Notes: generated from the letters alone by a model not told the origin. DNA of 64,000 nucleotides from Flaviflagellibacter sp963786225 (GCA_963786225.1 CAWAYQ010000028.1:372001-436000), one strand, 5' to 3'. Positions 26,415 to 35,559 are shown, counted from the stretch's first letter. Program-made: numbers and translations.

Positions 26415-27622
26415 GACAAGGCTGGCGTTGGTTTGGACCGAACGATCCCGTGACGCTCGATCATGCGCGGCAGGCCGGCGCGACTGACATCGTCTCCGCC
26501 CTCCATCACGTGCCCCCCGGCGAGGCCTGGACCCGAAGCGGCGTCGAAGCCCACCGCGCTTTGATCGAAGAGGCCGACGGCCGCACGCCGCTGCGCTGGT
26601 CGGTGGTGGAAAGCATCCCGATCGCCGACGAGGTGAAGCGTCACGGCGCCGAGGCCAAGCATGCCATCGCGGCGTGGATCGCGAGCCTCGAGGCCGTGGC
26701 GGCCAGCAGCCCCCGCGTGGTCTGCTACAATTTCATGCCGGTTCTCGACTGGACGCGCACCGATCTCGATTGGCCGCTGCCAACCGGCGCGACCGCCCTC
26801 CGGTTCGACCAGAACCGTTTCGCAGCGTTCGATCTCTACGTTCTGAAGCGGGCGGGAGCCGAGGCCGACTACGACGCCGACCAGCAGGACCGAGCACGGA
26901 AGGTCGCGGACGGCTTTTCAAATGCGGACGTCGATCAGCTGACAAGGACGGTCCTTGCCGGGCTGCCAGGCGGCACCACCGAAGGGCTCTCCATCGACGA
27001 TTTCCGTGAGACCTTGCGGGTCTATTCCGGGATCGACGCGGAGCGGCTCCGGGCTAACCTGATCGCCTTTCTCGCGACGGTCGCGCCGGTCGCCGAAAAG
27101 CTTGGCGTGCGGTTGACGCTGCATCCCGACGATCCGCCGCGTCCGCTGTTCGGCCTGCCGCGCGTGGCGTCCAAAGCCAGCGACTTCGACGCCCTGTTCG
27201 ATGCGGTACCCTCTCCCGCGAACGGTCTGTGCTTCTGCACCGGCAGCCTCGGCGTGCGGGCCGACAACAATCTTCCGGCAATGGCGAAGCGCTTTGCCTC
27301 GCGCATCCACTTCACGCATCTGCGCGCAACGCGCCGCGATCCGGACGGGCTCGGCTTTCAGGAAGCCGACCATCTCGACGGCGATGTCGACATGCCGGCC
27401 GTGCTCGCAGCCCTGGTTGCCGAGGATCGGACCCGGCCGGACGAGCACAAGATCGTGCTGCGGCCGGACCACGGCCACCGTATGCTCGCAGATCTCGCAT
27501 CCCAGCAGAAGGTCAACCCCGGCTACACTGCCGCCGGCCGCCTCAAGGGGCTGGCGGAACTGCGCGGTGCGATCCGTGTGCTGGAACGCCTGCCGGCCTC
27601 CACGCTGGAAGAACTGCAATGA
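26411..27622 (+). CDS. uxuA: Mannonate dehydratase
   Basis: 403 residues, the usual UxuA length. The start MRQGWRWFGPNDPVTL and the metal-site strand LTLHPDDPPRPLFGLPRV near residues 235-252 are diagnostic, with FTHLRATRRDPDG and the C-terminal LRPDHGHRM histidines. It dehydrates D-mannonate to 2-keto-3-deoxygluconate. It overlaps uxuB and kdgK by 4 bp each. Confidence 0.93.
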   Translation: MRQGWRWFGPNDPVTLDHARQAGATDIVSALHHVPPGEAWTRSGVEAHRALIEEADGRTPLRWSVVESIPIADEVKRHGAEAKHAIAAWIASLEAVAASSPRVVCYNFMPVLDWTRTDLDWPLPTGATALRFDQNRFAAFDLYVLKRAGAEADYDADQQDRARKVADGFSNADVDQLTRTVLAGLPGGTTEGLSIDDFRETLRVYSGIDAERLRANLIAFLATVAPVAEKLGVRLTLHPDDPPRPLFGLPRVASKASDFDALFDAVPSPANGLCFCTGSLGVRADNNLPAMAKRFASRIHFTHLRATRRDPDGLGFQEADHLDGDVDMPAVLAALVAEDRTRPDEHKIVLRPDHGHRMLADLASQQKVNPGYTAAGRLKGLAELRGAIRVLERLPASTLEELQ

Positions 27623-28566
27623 AACGCTTCGACGTGCTCTGCATGGGCGAGCCGCTGATGGAGTTCGCCGAGGTGGAGCGGAACGGCGAGCGGTTGATGC
27701 TGCCGGGTTTCGGCGGGGACACGATGAACGTCGCCGTGGCCGCAGCCCGCCAGGGCGCGCGGGTGGCCGTGTTCACCGCCCTCGGCGACGACAGGTTCGG
27801 GCGGGACTTTCTTGCGCTGTGGGACCACGAAGGCGTGGACCGCGGCGAAGTCGTCGTCCGGCCGGGCGGCCAAACCGGCGTCTACTTCATCACCTATGGG
27901 CCGAATGGCCACGACTTCACCTATGCGCGTGCGGGGTCCGCCGCGAGCCAGATTGTTCCGGCGGAGATACCGGCCGAACTCATTTCGGCGGCCCGGGTGC
28001 TGCACGTCTCCGGCATCAGCCAGGCGATCGGCAAAGGCGCGGCCGAGGCCGTGACCACCGCTATTTCCATTGCAAGAAATGCGGGCACGCTGGTTTCCTA
28101 CGACACCAATCTGCGGCTTCAGCTGTGGCCGCTCGAACGCGCGCGCGCGGTCATCCATGCCGCCATCGCCAAGGCGGACATCGCGCGCCCCGGCCTCGAT
28201 GACGCTCGCCTTCTGACCGGGCTTACGACACCCGACGAGATCGCGGATTTCTATCTCGCCCTCGGCCCTGGCCTGATCGCACTGACGCTGGGCGGCGAAG
28301 GCTGCCTCGTCGCCACCCCAGACGAGCGTCGCCTCGTGCCTGCAATCAGGGTCGAGGCGGTCGATGCGTCCGGCGCCGGCGACACGTTCGGTGGGGCCTT
28401 CCTCGCCGAATATCTGCGCGTGGGAGACCCGTTTGCCGCGGCGCGATACGCGAATGTGGCGGCGGCACTACAAACGCGCGGCCATGGGGCGGTGGCGCCG
28501 ATGCCAACCAGACAGGATGTCGAGGCCGCCTTGGCATCGCCCGAAGTGCTCAGGAACGCATCATGA
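27619..28566 (+). CDS. kdgK: 2-keto-3-deoxygluconate kinase (PfkB family)
   Basis: 315 residues from ATG 27619; the longer upstream frame is a shadow over uxuA. It has the PfkB signatures LPGFGGDTMNVAVAAARQG near the N-terminus and DASGAGDTFGGAFLAE with the catalytic Asp near residue 256. It phosphorylates KDG, the product of both UxuA and UxaA, to KDPG. Confidence 0.9.
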   Translation: MKRFDVLCMGEPLMEFAEVERNGERLMLPGFGGDTMNVAVAAARQGARVAVFTALGDDRFGRDFLALWDHEGVDRGEVVVRPGGQTGVYFITYGPNGHDFTYARAGSAASQIVPAEIPAELISAARVLHVSGISQAIGKGAAEAVTTAISIARNAGTLVSYDTNLRLQLWPLERARAVIHAAIAKADIARPGLDDARLLTGLTTPDEIADFYLALGPGLIALTLGGEGCLVATPDERRLVPAIRVEAVDASGAGDTFGGAFLAEYLRVGDPFAAARYANVAAALQTRGHGAVAPMPTRQDVEAALASPEVLRNAS

Positions 28567-29204
28567 CCGACCCTAATCTCGCACTGCTGGCTTTGCTGAA
28601 GCGAGCGCCGGTGATCCCTGTGCTTACATTCGACAATCCGGCTGAAGCCGTGGCGATCGGCGGGGCGCTTATCGCGGGCGGGCTCGACGTCCTCGAGGTA
28701 ACGCTGCGCACGGAGCGCGCCATGGAGATCATCAAGGCGCTGGCCGAGGCGTTCCCCGAAGCGCAGGTCGGCGCGGGAACCGTGCTGGACATCGCGCAGG
28801 CGGAGACGGCCGAACGCGCCGGCGCACGCTTCCTTGTTTCGCCGGGCAGCTCGGACCGCCTGCTGCGCGAAGCCGCCGGGTATCCGTTGCCGTGGCTGCT
28901 CGCCGCAGCGACCGCCTCCGAGGTGATGCGGCTGCGTGAGCATGGACGCAAGGTCCTGAAGTTCTTTCCGGCGGAACCGGCGGGCGGTGTGGCGGTGCTC
29001 AAGGCGTGGGCGCCGGTTCTGCAGGACGTGGTGTTCTGCCCGACCGGCGGCGTGGATGCCGCCAAGGCTCCGGCTTATCTGGCGCTGCCGAATGTTGGTG
29101 CGGTCGGCGGGTCGTGGATCGTGCCGGCGGATGCCAAAGCCGCACACGATCTTCCGCGGATCACCCAACTGGCGCGGGCCGCAGCCGCGTTGCGGCCAAT
29201 TTGA
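28563..29204 (+). CDS. eda: KDPG aldolase
   Basis: 213 residues. The class I aldolase lysine lies in KVLKFFPAEPAGG, and EVTLRTERA holds the conserved Glu/Arg pair; VGAGTVLD is also typical. It cleaves KDPG to pyruvate and glyceraldehyde-3-phosphate, completing the pathway. It is the last gene of the operon, ending 31 bp from the convergent ABC-permease gene with no clear hairpin terminator between. Confidence 0.92.
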   Translation: MTDPNLALLALLKRAPVIPVLTFDNPAEAVAIGGALIAGGLDVLEVTLRTERAMEIIKALAEAFPEAQVGAGTVLDIAQAETAERAGARFLVSPGSSDRLLREAAGYPLPWLLAAATASEVMRLREHGRKVLKFFPAEPAGGVAVLKAWAPVLQDVVFCPTGGVDAAKAPAYLALPNVGAVGGSWIVPADAKAAHDLPRITQLARAAAALRPI

Positions 29205-29234
29205 CCGCGCGGCTGACCTATCGGGGTTCCGTCG

Positions 29235-30080
29235 TCAATTCGCCGGGTTTTTCCTGGCCCGCGCGACGATCTGTGTCGGATTGACGAAACGCAGCGCAAT
29301 GATGAGCCAGACCAGCGTGCTGGCCATATAGACGACGGCCATCGCGTCGATCGACTGGCCCGCGCGCACCCCGGCCGCGAACACCGAGTAATAGAGCGAG
29401 ACGACAAGCGTCTGGCTCGTCGGACCTGCCGTCAGGAACGTCAGCTCGAACATCGAGATGGTCCGCACCAGCGATAGCAAGGTCGCGGCGAGGATGCCGG
29501 GCAGGAGTAGAGGGATCAGGACGTGCAGGAACAGGCGGCCGGTTCCCGCGCCGAACACCCGGGCGGCGGCCTCGATGCGCGGATCGATCTGCTCGATGAA
29601 CGGGATCATCAAAATGATGACGAACGGCACCGTAGGTACGAGATTGGCCAGGATGACGCCGTTCATCGTCCCGGCGAGGCCGGCGCGATAGAGCACCGTC
29701 GCGAGCGGGATGCCGAAGGTGATCGGCGGAACCAGCAGGGGCAGCAAGAACAGCAGAATGACCAGCGATTTGCCCGGAAAGTTCCGCCGCGCCAGCGCAT
29801 ACGCCGCCGGAACTCCGATCAGCGCCGACAGCAACACGACCGCGGCAACGATCTGGAATGTGACGATCAGCACATCCGTCAGCTGAAATTCGCGCCATGC
29901 CGAATAGTACCAGCGCAGGGTGTAGCCGGCGGGTAGCCAGGTGCCGAGCCAGCGGGTCGCGAACGAGTTCACCACCACCGTGGCGATCATCGCGAACAGG
30001 TTGACCACGAAGAAGATCACGAACGCCCAGACGGCGGCCTTCCAGAGTTTATCGAGGACGTTTTCCGTGTTCATGACCAT
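29235..30080 (-). CDS. ABC transporter permease (PotC-like)
   Basis: 281 residues with six hydrophobic segments and the EAA-loop motif EAARVFGAGTGRLFLHVLIPLLLPG near residues 175-200. It forms the transmembrane pair with the 30080-30982 permease. It is the last gene of the lacI-nagB-SBP-ATPase operon. The ligand cannot be read from sequence; the neighbouring NagB-like gene suggests a sugar or amino sugar. Confidence 0.88.
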   Translation of the reverse strand: MVMNTENVLDKLWKAAVWAFVIFFVVNLFAMIATVVVNSFATRWLGTWLPAGYTLRWYYSAWREFQLTDVLIVTFQIVAAVVLLSALIGVPAAYALARRNFPGKSLVILLFLLPLLVPPITFGIPLATVLYRAGLAGTMNGVILANLVPTVPFVIILMIPFIEQIDPRIEAAARVFGAGTGRLFLHVLIPLLLPGILAATLLSLVRTISMFELTFLTAGPTSQTLVVSLYYSVFAAGVRAGQSIDAMAVVYMASTLVWLIIALRFVNPTQIVARARKNPAN

Positions 30081-30982
30081 CAGCCCTTACCGGAGCCCGC
30101 GGGCCCTTTGTAGAACAGGCCGCGCATCGTGAGCACGATGGCGACCAGGCCGAACTGAACGGTCGCCATGATCATCGCGATCGAGGATGCGAACGAATAA
30201 TCGTACTGCTCGAACGCAGCCTGCGCCGCCGCAATGGAGATGACGCGCGTCTCGCCGGCCGGCGCACCGAGCATCACGGCGGAGGGAAATACCGAGAACG
30301 CGTCCACGAAGGCCAGGCAGAAGACCACCGCCAGGCCGGGCATGATCAGCGGCAGGACGACGTGGCGGAAACGCTGCCGCGCGCGGGCGCCGAGCGTCGC
30401 CGCCGCCTGTTCTAGAGCCGGGTCGATGCCGGTTATCATTGACAAGCTCAGCAGGAAGGTCAGCGGGAAGCCGGTAATGACGAGCGACAGGAACACGCCC
30501 TCGTAGTTGTGGACGAGCCGGATCGGTCGATCGAGCATGCCGAACGTGATCAGGGCGCGGTTGAGCCAGCCCTGCGGCCCCAGATAATTCAGCAGGCCCT
30601 CGGCGATGAGGACTGTTCCGAGCGTGATCGGCAGAACGAGGATTGTGGTCAGCAGGCGCTGATTATTCATCAGCCGAACGCGCATCGCGATCGGTACCGA
30701 CAGCGCGACGTTGAGCAGCGTGACGGGCAGCGCCAGTTCCAGCGTCGTCAGGATCGTGCCGTAGAGATATGGGTCTGCAAAGAACCGCGCATAGTTCGAA
30801 AACCACGCCCCTTCCTTCGGCGTGAAGGACAGAACGAGCCCGTAGAGGAAGGGATAGACGAACATCACGAGGACGAAGATGACGGCGGGAAGCACCATGA
30901 GCGTAACGCCATCGAACCCGCGGGCGGCCAGGCTGAGCGAGCGGATGGCAGGTGCCGATGTAACGGGAGGCGCTTGCGTCAT
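30080..30982 (-). CDS. ABC transporter permease (PotB-like)
   Basis: 300 residues, six transmembrane helices. The EAA-like loop reads EQAAATLGARARQRFRHVVLPLIMPGLA near residues 205-232. Its start overlaps the ATPase stop by 4 bp and its stop shares one base with the next permease start, so the three are translationally coupled. The first ~20 residues are an N-terminal cytoplasmic leader. Confidence 0.88.
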   Translation of the reverse strand: MTQAPPVTSAPAIRSLSLAARGFDGVTLMVLPAVIFVLVMFVYPFLYGLVLSFTPKEGAWFSNYARFFADPYLYGTILTTLELALPVTLLNVALSVPIAMRVRLMNNQRLLTTILVLPITLGTVLIAEGLLNYLGPQGWLNRALITFGMLDRPIRLVHNYEGVFLSLVITGFPLTFLLSLSMITGIDPALEQAAATLGARARQRFRHVVLPLIMPGLAVVFCLAFVDAFSVFPSAVMLGAPAGETRVISIAAAQAAFEQYDYSFASSIAMIMATVQFGLVAIVLTMRGLFYKGPAGSGKG

Positions 30983-32049
30983 CGCGGCTGCTCCGTCGCA
31001 TAAACCAGAACGCGATCGGCGGGGGCGCCGAGGCTGACCGTCTCCGCGGGCGCGAGCGAAGTGTCCGACCGGAAGAACAGTTCAGCCCCCGCCTTCGTCC
31101 TGGCGGTGCCGTAGAAGGCGTCGCCGCGATATTCCATGCTCTCGACCTTGGCCGAGATCGGGCCCTCGGGCTGCACCGTCAGGTCGGACGGCCGTATGGT
31201 TGCGACGACGGCGATTGCGTCGGCGCTGTCGACGGCGATGCCGTGGATCGGAAAGCCGCCGCAATCGACCTCGACCGTGTCGCCGCTTCGCCGCGTCACC
31301 ACGCCGGGCAGAGCATTGCGATAGCCCATGAACTCCGCGACATCGGCATGCGCAGGACGGCCATAAAGCTCGCTCGGGGCGCCGATCTGGCGCACCGCAC
31401 CATCTCGAAGCACGACGATCCGGTCGGCCAGCGAAAGCGCCTCGTCCTGATCGTGCGTGACGTAGATGGTGGCCGAGCCGAGCAGGCGGTGGATGCGGCG
31501 GATCTCGCCGCGCATTTCCAGACGCAGCTTGGCGTCGAGATTCGAAAGGGGCTCGTCCATCAGAACGAGCGGCGGCTCGACGGCGATCGCGCGAGCGATC
31601 GCCACGCGCTGCTGCTGGCCGCCGGAAAGCTGACCCGGCAGCTTCACGCCCTGCTCCGCGAGCCGCACGACATTCAGCGCCTCGTCGACCTTGCGCTCGA
31701 TCTCCGCTTTTGGCTTGCCCTGCATCTGCAGGCCGAAGCCGACATTGCGGCGCACGCTCATATGCGGAAACAGCGCGTAATTCTGAAAAACCATGCCAAA
31801 CCCGCGCGCCTCGGGTTTGAGCGTGTCGATGCGGCGATCATCGAGCCAAATGGTGCCGCTGGAGAGCGGCAGCAGGCCGGCGAGGCAGTTGAGCGCCGTC
31901 GACTTGCCGCAGCCCGACGGTCCGAGCAAGGCGATGAATTCGCCGCGTTGCACGGTGAGCGTTACGTCTTTGAGAGCATTGTGGGTTCCGAAATCGCGGC
32001 TCACCCCATCAAGGCGCAATTCACGGAAGTCGGCGGATGCTATGGCCAT
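30979..32049 (-). CDS. ABC transporter ATP-binding protein (PotA/UgpC type)
   Basis: 356 residues. Walker A is GPSGCGKST (residues ~43-51), the signature is LSGGQQQRVAIARAI, Walker B is LVLMDEPLSNLD, and the H-loop is YVTHDQDEAL. A C-terminal TOBE-like regulatory domain (about 240-356) marks the spermidine/carbohydrate importer class. It powers the two downstream permeases. Confidence 0.92.
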   Translation of the reverse strand: MAIASADFRELRLDGVSRDFGTHNALKDVTLTVQRGEFIALLGPSGCGKSTALNCLAGLLPLSSGTIWLDDRRIDTLKPEARGFGMVFQNYALFPHMSVRRNVGFGLQMQGKPKAEIERKVDEALNVVRLAEQGVKLPGQLSGGQQQRVAIARAIAVEPPLVLMDEPLSNLDAKLRLEMRGEIRRIHRLLGSATIYVTHDQDEALSLADRIVVLRDGAVRQIGAPSELYGRPAHADVAEFMGYRNALPGVVTRRSGDTVEVDCGGFPIHGIAVDSADAIAVVATIRPSDLTVQPEGPISAKVESMEYRGDAFYGTARTKAGAELFFRSDTSLAPAETVSLGAPADRVLVYATEQPR

Positions 32050-32106
32050 CCTCTCCTACCTCAATTTAAATCCAGCTGGCGCGTCTGGACACTTGGAAAA
32101 TGATGC

Positions 32107-32134
32107 GGGGCGCCGGGGTTCAGCGCGGCGCCCC
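32107..32134 (-). promoter_or_regulatory. Strong intercistronic hairpin after the SBP gene
   Basis: A perfect 9-bp stem (GGGGCGCCG/CGGCGCCCC) with a 10-nt loop sits in the 92-bp gap between the SBP gene and the ATPase gene. The transcript continues with a short ATTTTCC rather than a long T-run. It is probably an mRNA stabiliser or partial attenuator that keeps the binding protein more abundant than the membrane parts. Confidence 0.65.
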
Positions 32135-32141
32135 GTCGCGA

Positions 32142-33323
32142 TCAGTTTTTCTTCAGCTTGGCGGCGCCGATTTCGCGGTCCCATTTGTCGAACATCTGGA
32201 CGAGCGGCTTCGCATCGAGCGGCGGCTCGGTCGGGTTGTCCGCGATAAGGCTCGCATATTCCGGCCGGCCGAACTTCTTGATGGTTTCCTGACTCTCCGC
32301 GGGAGCCATGTCGAGCGTAACGCCCTTGATGGCCGGCCCCGGATACATGTAGCCGTGGTCGTACATGAACGCCTGCGCTTCCGGCTTGAGCAGGTAAGCC
32401 ATCATCTGAAGCACGACGTCGAGCTTCTTCTCGGAAATGCCCTTCGGGATCGCCATGTAGTTGGCGTCTCCGACCCAATGGAAGCCCTTGAGGGTGCCCA
32501 CTTTGTACTCCTCGGGCACGATACCGAGATAGCGCGGGTTGATGTCCCAGCCCGTCGTGGTGGCGATAATGTCACGCGAACCTTCGGCGAGTTCCTTCAT
32601 CGAGGCGGTGGTCCCGCTGGTGTAATATTCGATGCAGCTGTCGAGCTCCTTGAGATAGGCCCAGGTCTTATCCCAGCCCTTGATCGGATCCTGTGGATCC
32701 TTGTCGCCGAGAAGATAGGGCAGTCCCATCACGAAGGTGCGGCCGGGGCCGGAATTGGAGGGCCGGGCATACATGAACTTGCCGGGATTGGCCTTGCACC
32801 AGGCGAGCAGCTTCTCGGCGGTGTCCGGCATGTCCTTGACCCGGTCCGGGGCGTATTCGAGCAGAGGGCCCGAAGGATACCAGTCGATGACGAAGGCCTG
32901 ACCGCGCGCCATCTCCTGCATCAGATAGGCGCCGGGGATATAGAGCTCTTTCAGGTTGGGGAATTTCAACTCGTATTTCGGCAGGATTTCGAGCCAGAGG
33001 CCGGTTTCCATGCCAGCGGCCAGCGCGTCGTTGCCCGTAAGCACGAAGTCGATGTCGACGCGACCCGCTTCCTGCTGAGCCTTCAGCTTGCCAGCGAGTT
33101 CGGGAGCCGTCGCTTGGGTAAACACGAATTTCGAAACCAGCTCGGGATGTGTGGCCTGGAACTTCTCCAGGGCGGGTTGGCTGACCTGAAGATCGCCCGC
33201 CACATCGATTACATTGATGACGACGGGTTCGGCTGCAGCCTGCTGAGCTGCTCCGAAGGATACAAACGCAAAACTTGCTGCAAGGGCGCTTATGCGCCAG
33301 CCGGAAGTGATACTGCGGTTCAT
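32142..33323 (-). CDS. Periplasmic ABC substrate-binding protein (family 1 / PotD-like)
   Basis: 393 residues from ATG 33323, preceded by GGGAGG; the longer frame upstream to 33491 lacks such a site. A Sec signal peptide (about 1-30, ending QQAAAEP) is followed by a two-lobe extracellular binding protein with VINVIDVAGDLQVSQPALEKF and YLLKPEAQAFMYDHGYMYPGPAI. The ligand is unknown. It is followed by a strong hairpin, then its own ATPase and permeases. Confidence 0.88.
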   Translation of the reverse strand: MNRSITSGWRISALAASFAFVSFGAAQQAAAEPVVINVIDVAGDLQVSQPALEKFQATHPELVSKFVFTQATAPELAGKLKAQQEAGRVDIDFVLTGNDALAAGMETGLWLEILPKYELKFPNLKELYIPGAYLMQEMARGQAFVIDWYPSGPLLEYAPDRVKDMPDTAEKLLAWCKANPGKFMYARPSNSGPGRTFVMGLPYLLGDKDPQDPIKGWDKTWAYLKELDSCIEYYTSGTTASMKELAEGSRDIIATTTGWDINPRYLGIVPEEYKVGTLKGFHWVGDANYMAIPKGISEKKLDVVLQMMAYLLKPEAQAFMYDHGYMYPGPAIKGVTLDMAPAESQETIKKFGRPEYASLIADNPTEPPLDAKPLVQMFDKWDREIGAAKLKKN

Positions 33324-33388
33324 GGTCAACCTCCCACTCGCTGTTGGTTTCAGGAAATTCCATACTAGCGCGATTGCGCCGGCATGGT

Positions 33389-34153
33389 TCAGGAACTCGC
33401 GGCGAGTGGCTCCCTTGTGAGCTTGCTCGCCGCGGGAACATCGAGGAACAAATGGCAGTTCGGGTGCTGCTGAAGAATCGACGCCGGCCATAGATTGCTG
33501 ACCGGTCCCTCGAGCACCTCGCGCAGGGCCTCGGCCTTGCGCTCATCGAGCACGGTCAGGATGACGGCGCGGCTCGACATGATGCGCTGCACCGTCATCG
33601 AGATCGCGCGGTTCGGCACATCGTCGAGCGTAGCGAACCAGCCCTCGCCGAATTGCTGCTTGCGGCAGCGCTCCTCAAGTTCAACGACCATGAAGGCCAC
33701 CGTCGACGTGAAATCCGCCGGAGGATCGTTGAACGCGAGATGCCCGTTCTCGCCGATGCCGGCGAACGTGAGGTCGATCGGATGCTGATCGAGGAGACCG
33801 TTGATCCGGCTGAGTTCCGCATCGAGATTCGGAGCGTCGCCCTGGATCAGGTGGAACGCTCCGAGAGTCGGCAGCTTCGAGATGAAGCGCTCTCGAAGAT
33901 AGCGGCGAAAGCTGGCCGGATGGGTGTCCGGCATATTGATGTACTCATCGAGATGGAAGGCCGTCACGCGTGACCAGTCGATCTCGTCGTGCTGTACCAG
34001 CGCGGCCAGCATTTCGAACTGGCTTGCGCCCGTTGCCACCACGATATTTGCACGCCCGTGCGTCTCGATCGCGGAGACGATCACTTTTGCGCCTAATGAC
34101 GCCGCGGCCTCACCCGCTTCCGATTTGGTCGTGAATTGCCGGGTATCGATCAT
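33389..34153 (-). CDS. Glucosamine-6-phosphate deaminase/isomerase-family protein (NagB-like)
   Basis: 254 residues, the usual NagB length. The family motifs are VATGASQFEMLAAL near residue 40, VTAFHLDEY with the catalytic-type Asp near 73, and GIGENGHLAFNDP near 137. NagB converts glucosamine-6-P to fructose-6-P; 6-phosphogluconolactonases share the fold. Together with the ABC importer and LacI regulator it suggests uptake of an amino sugar or derivative. No NagA or kinase gene is in the window, so the substrate stays open. Confidence 0.8.
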   Translation of the reverse strand: MIDTRQFTTKSEAGEAAASLGAKVIVSAIETHGRANIVVATGASQFEMLAALVQHDEIDWSRVTAFHLDEYINMPDTHPASFRRYLRERFISKLPTLGAFHLIQGDAPNLDAELSRINGLLDQHPIDLTFAGIGENGHLAFNDPPADFTSTVAFMVVELEERCRKQQFGEGWFATLDDVPNRAISMTVQRIMSSRAVILTVLDERKAEALREVLEGPVSNLWPASILQQHPNCHLFLDVPAASKLTREPLAASS

Positions 34154-34163
34154 CTTTTTTTCC

Positions 34164-35225
34164 TCATGCTGGATTCCACACAGCTCCGTCCGTGGACGTC
34201 GCTCGCGGCCCTAGCGCCGCGCTCTCGGAGACCGGACCGGTCGTTGCGCGAACAATCAGCTCGCCGGTGATGACGCGACGTTCCGGCCCGGAAGACGCCG
34301 CGTTAAGAGTAGCCAACAGCAGATCGACCGCATCTCTGCCGGCGGTCGAACAATGCGCGGAAACGGTCGTGAGCGGAGGGTATGTGGTCGTCGCGATAAC
34401 GTCATCGCAGCCGACCAGGCTGAAATCGCCCGGAACCGACAGGCCCCGGTCCGCGAGTCCGGCCATCATGCCCTGCGCAACGCTGTCATCGACGGCCAAT
34501 GCAGCCGTCGCCCCGGTTTTCAGGAAGCGGTTGACGCAGGATCGCCCGGCCTGGTGACTCGGGCGCTCGGCGTGGATCGTCACGACCTTCAGCCCTCGGT
34601 TTTTGCCGACTTCCTTGACGGCCCGACTACGCTGCTGGTTGGACCAGGACGCCTTCGGCGCACCAACATAGGCGACGGTGCGATGACCGAGATTGGCGAG
34701 GTGATCCACCGCGTGGGCGAAACCGACGGCCGTATCCACCAGAACCCGGGAGATTCCCTCGACGTCGCGGTTGATGACGACGAGCGGCCGCCTCACCGCA
34801 TGAGCGCGGATCCGCTTTTCTTCCAGACGAGGTGACGCCAGTACAAATCCGTCGACCTGGGCCGCAAGCTTGCCGAGCAGCAGGTCCTCGAGCTCGTGGG
34901 TTTCATCGGAATCCCCTAGAAACGTTGCGTAGCCGAGCTGATAGGCTCTGGCCTGCGCGCCCCGCATCAGGGCCGAGAAAAACGGGTTCGCTATGTCGGG
35001 CACGATCAGCGCGATATTGCCGGCGCGTCCGGTGCTGAGCGCGCGGGCGACCTGGTTCGGAACATAGCCGAGGCGCTCCGCGACCTTCATGACCTTTTTG
35101 ACCGTGGCCGGCGTCAGCAGATCCGGACGGCTGAACGCTCGCGAAACCGTCGCCGGAGAAACGCCGGCTTTGGCGGCCACGCCGCTGATCGTCGGCGATC
35201 CTCTGCGCGTCTCTTTCTTTGTCAC
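34164..35225 (-). CDS. LacI-family transcriptional regulator of the nagB/ABC operon
   Basis: About 353 residues from GTG 35225; the ATG at 35279 lies inside an operator, so the shorter start is preferred. The N-terminal LacI HTH is TISGVAAKAGVSPATVSRAFS, with the hinge RALSTGRAGNIALIVPDIANPFF. The remainder is the periplasmic-binding-protein-like sugar-sensing core. It heads a six-gene minus-strand operon and is preceded by two LacI-type operators, so it is very likely autoregulated. Confidence 0.88.
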   Translation of the reverse strand: MTKKETRRGSPTISGVAAKAGVSPATVSRAFSRPDLLTPATVKKVMKVAERLGYVPNQVARALSTGRAGNIALIVPDIANPFFSALMRGAQARAYQLGYATFLGDSDETHELEDLLLGKLAAQVDGFVLASPRLEEKRIRAHAVRRPLVVINRDVEGISRVLVDTAVGFAHAVDHLANLGHRTVAYVGAPKASWSNQQRSRAVKEVGKNRGLKVVTIHAERPSHQAGRSCVNRFLKTGATAALAVDDSVAQGMMAGLADRGLSVPGDFSLVGCDDVIATTTYPPLTTVSAHCSTAGRDAVDLLLATLNAASSGPERRVITGELIVRATTGPVSESAALGPRATSTDGAVWNPA

Positions 35226-35246
35226 GGATCTGTCGCCCCGCGGCCA

Positions 35247-35262
35247 ATGAAACCGGTTGCAT
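35247..35262. promoter_or_regulatory. LacI-type operator O1, ATGAAACCGGTTGCAT
   Basis: A 16-bp near-palindrome with the central CG and flanking TGAAAC/GTTGCA typical of LacI-family operators. It lies 22 bp upstream of the preferred GTG start. Confidence 0.75.
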
Positions 35263-35263
35263 G

Positions 35264-35279
35264 ATGAAAGCGGTTTCAT
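35264..35279. promoter_or_regulatory. LacI-type operator O2, ATGAAAGCGGTTTCAT
   Basis: A second 16-bp LacI-type near-palindrome whose centre is 17 bp from that of O1. It has TGAAA and TTTCA half-sites around GCGG. Tandem sites this close usually give cooperative repression. Confidence 0.8.
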
Positions 35280-35406
35280 ACGATTGTCAAGATAGCCAGA
35301 CGAACAGCGCGGCGCGATGCGCCGACATTCGCGTCTGAAGGCTGGCCACGAACATGGTCCAGCACCCAGGTTCAGCTTCGAAGCGACAGTGGATTTCGCT
35401 GATATT

Positions 35407-35553
35407 TCAAAGCTGCGGACGTTGCTGAGAGGCGCGCGCCGGCTGACGCCTAAACAGCCGGATCAGCACCGGGACCATGAACGCCGTCAGCATTTCGTTG
35501 AGGCCCATGGCAATGCCGGCGAAGGTTTGCCCCGCGCATTGCGGGGTGTTCGC
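35407..35553 (-). pseudogene. C-terminal remnant resembling an LrgB/CidB-family membrane protein
   Basis: Seven bases after the LysE-type gene a short minus-strand frame without a start encodes FAGIAMGLNEMLTAFMVPVLIRLF and then a basic tail before its stop at 35407. The sequence resembles the last helix of LrgB-family proteins. The rest of the gene is absent. It probably marks a deletion junction between an old lrgB gene and the exporter gene. Confidence 0.45.
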
Positions 35554-35559
35554 CAGCGC

